Shown here: positions 62,761 through 64,000 of the stretch, piece by piece
How positions within the stretch are numbered: position 1 is the first letter of the stretch
Layout: every line of letters starts with the position of its first letter
Position numbers and translations under genes: made by a program
The notes under the pieces: model-generated
What the model was told of the DNA's origin: nothing
Database searches by the model: none
The model's input: the letters and a program-made list of their open reading frames with translations, nothing else
Origin: Plectrocnemia conspersa
Taxonomy: Eukaryota; Arthropoda; Insecta; Trichoptera; Polycentropodidae
Length of the DNA stretch: 64,000 nt
Assembly (NCBI GenBank): GCA_009617715.1
Contig: VTFK01000455.1
Coordinates: forward strand, 62,001-126,000
Direction: 5' to 3'

Positions 62761-62889
62761 GTTTGTTTTATAGTATTTGAAACTTTTGGGTGCGTAGATG
62801 TGTGTTTGTGTGTGCAGAAGGAAATTAAATATGTGAAGCCGCTCAACTGCGAAATTGCCATTGTGACGTGCATTTCCGAAAATTTCATG

Positions 62890-63840
62890 TTTTAACCTTT
62901 GAAACTCGCGATATGTGAATGTCTATATTTTAAATGCGTATAAACATTGTATAGACTAAACCGGAAAATTGTACTTATTATCGGCTTATCTTTAAAAAAA
63001 GTGTCGTTTGTTAATATTTATATACCTATTGTAAGAGTGACTGATCCTGTTGGGATATTTGGCCTATTTTAACATATCATATGTTAATTTTAAAGCAACC
63101 GTTCGAGCGAACCTAACCGACTATGTGACATGCGTACATATTGTTAAATTATAAACCTTCGCATTTAATTTTCTTATTGACATAAATTTACTTTAAATAT
63201 ACGAAATCCGAGTGTGAAATAAGACGCATTTCAGGTTGCGCAATGACTATTTATAAATTAATTTTAATTAAATAGTAAATTTTTTTTTCTTATTTTGAGA
63301 CTCATCAGATTTCTAAGAATTTATAATATTCTGTTTAAAATATTTTTTCCATAGAAAAAAATAACATGAGTGAAGTTGTTTATTACATGAGGCATGTTTT
63401 CAGGAAATCTTACTCTTTTTAAAATTCGTGGAGGTATTTCTAAAAAATCAATGTTTATAGTCGGGGAAATTATTTAGCAGTGTGTATAAACTAGACGGCT
63501 TACACAGTCAAAGAAATGAAAAACATTTCATGTGGTTGATCTCTAAAAATATCATTGATAGTACTTTAATCAAGCACTATTTTTCGTACTCGTATAGTTC
63601 AATATTTATTCAAAGTTTATTACACGTTGGTATGCAATATGAATTGCGCCTGTTATTACGACTTATTTATTATCACGGTATAATCAAGGCGAATTTAAAC
63701 AGTGAATCGAAAAGATAGCTGAGAAAGTTAAAAACAAACTCACCTTTAAATTCATCATCCACGATCGTTTTATAGCTACAAACTATTCCGCGGCATATTA
63801 TGGCTAATATAAGTAAAAACCTTGAGAATTATACTATTTT
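62890..63840. other. A+T-rich, nothing recognised
   Basis: No exon, RNA gene or clear repeat. The 78-codon frame at 63482-63718 shows no domain. Confidence 0.4.
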
Positions 63841-63929
63841 TGCGCCCGCCAGGGAGGTACTGTTGTTAACGGAAGCCAGGAAACGGTTTGGCGCGAATTA
63901 GATTTTGGTATCCAGATCACGTCGGTGAG
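63841..63929 (+). promoter_or_regulatory. possible 5' exon/promoter at the right edge
   Basis: A GC-balanced stretch contains TTTGGCGCGAA, an E2F-type site (TTTSGCGC). It ends at ATCACGTCG followed by a strong GTGAGT donor at 63930. It may be a non-coding first exon of a gene to the right, or an alternative first exon. Confidence 0.3.
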
Positions 63930-64000
63930 TCACCACTTTAGCGTTTAGTGTGGGGTGCTAACGGTTAGGCGTGGATGCTCCAAAAATAATACACGGTTCT

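Noticed and set aside
62478..62888. 136-codon minus-strand frame over the GC-rich patch
   Set aside because: No family resemblance; the patch is better explained as promoter-like or hAT-derived DNA.

Overview
This window is nuclear DNA of an insect. It is strongly A+T-rich, has no operons or compact bacterial gene layout, and carries three multi-exon genes with GT-AG introns, all on the + strand. Two are recognisable at a glance by residue pattern: quiver/sleepless (a Ly6/uPAR GPI-anchored regulator of Shaker channels) and Atf-2 (C2H2 finger plus bZIP). The third is a BCH-domain protein of the BNIP2/Caytaxin/Prune2 family. The transposons (mariner, piggyBac-like, hAT-like, pogo-like, non-LTR elements, tRNA-derived SINEs) also fit an insect. 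I cannot fix the order from sequence alone.

Layout. 1-2.5 kb: a possible piggyBac-like end and a 0.5 kb MITE. 2.5-8.4 kb: the ten-exon BNIP2-like gene; its exon sum (2100 nt) is a multiple of three. 8.4-18 kb: intergenic DNA with a hAT-like end, a GC-rich NRF-1-like patch, two tRNA-derived elements, a small ORF with a signal-peptide-like N-terminus, a Harbinger-like MITE and a duplicated promoter-like block. 18-32.5 kb: quiver, with four coding exons and a 10.3 kb first intron. 32.5-41.9 kb: very A+T-rich DNA without genes, which may include quiver 3' UTR. 41.9-43 kb: a dead mariner. 44.1-47.1 kb: Atf-2 (five coding exons, 1995 nt). 50.2-50.7 kb: a CpG-rich promoter-like island with an orphan first coding exon whose gene seems to run off the right edge. 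55-62.5 kb: a dense transposon graveyard, including a three-level nested insertion.

The three main genes have no evident shared pathway: quiver acts at neuronal membranes, Atf-2 is a stress-kinase-responsive transcription factor, and the BCH protein is probably a Rho-signalling or trafficking scaffold. The most unusual material is in the repeats. Three TIR/foldback families have terminal repeats made of short degenerate tandem units. A nested stack places a TTAA-flanked MITE inside a TGGGCGA-unit element inside a piggyBac-like element. A well-paired 82-nt hairpin lies shortly downstream of quiver exon 1.
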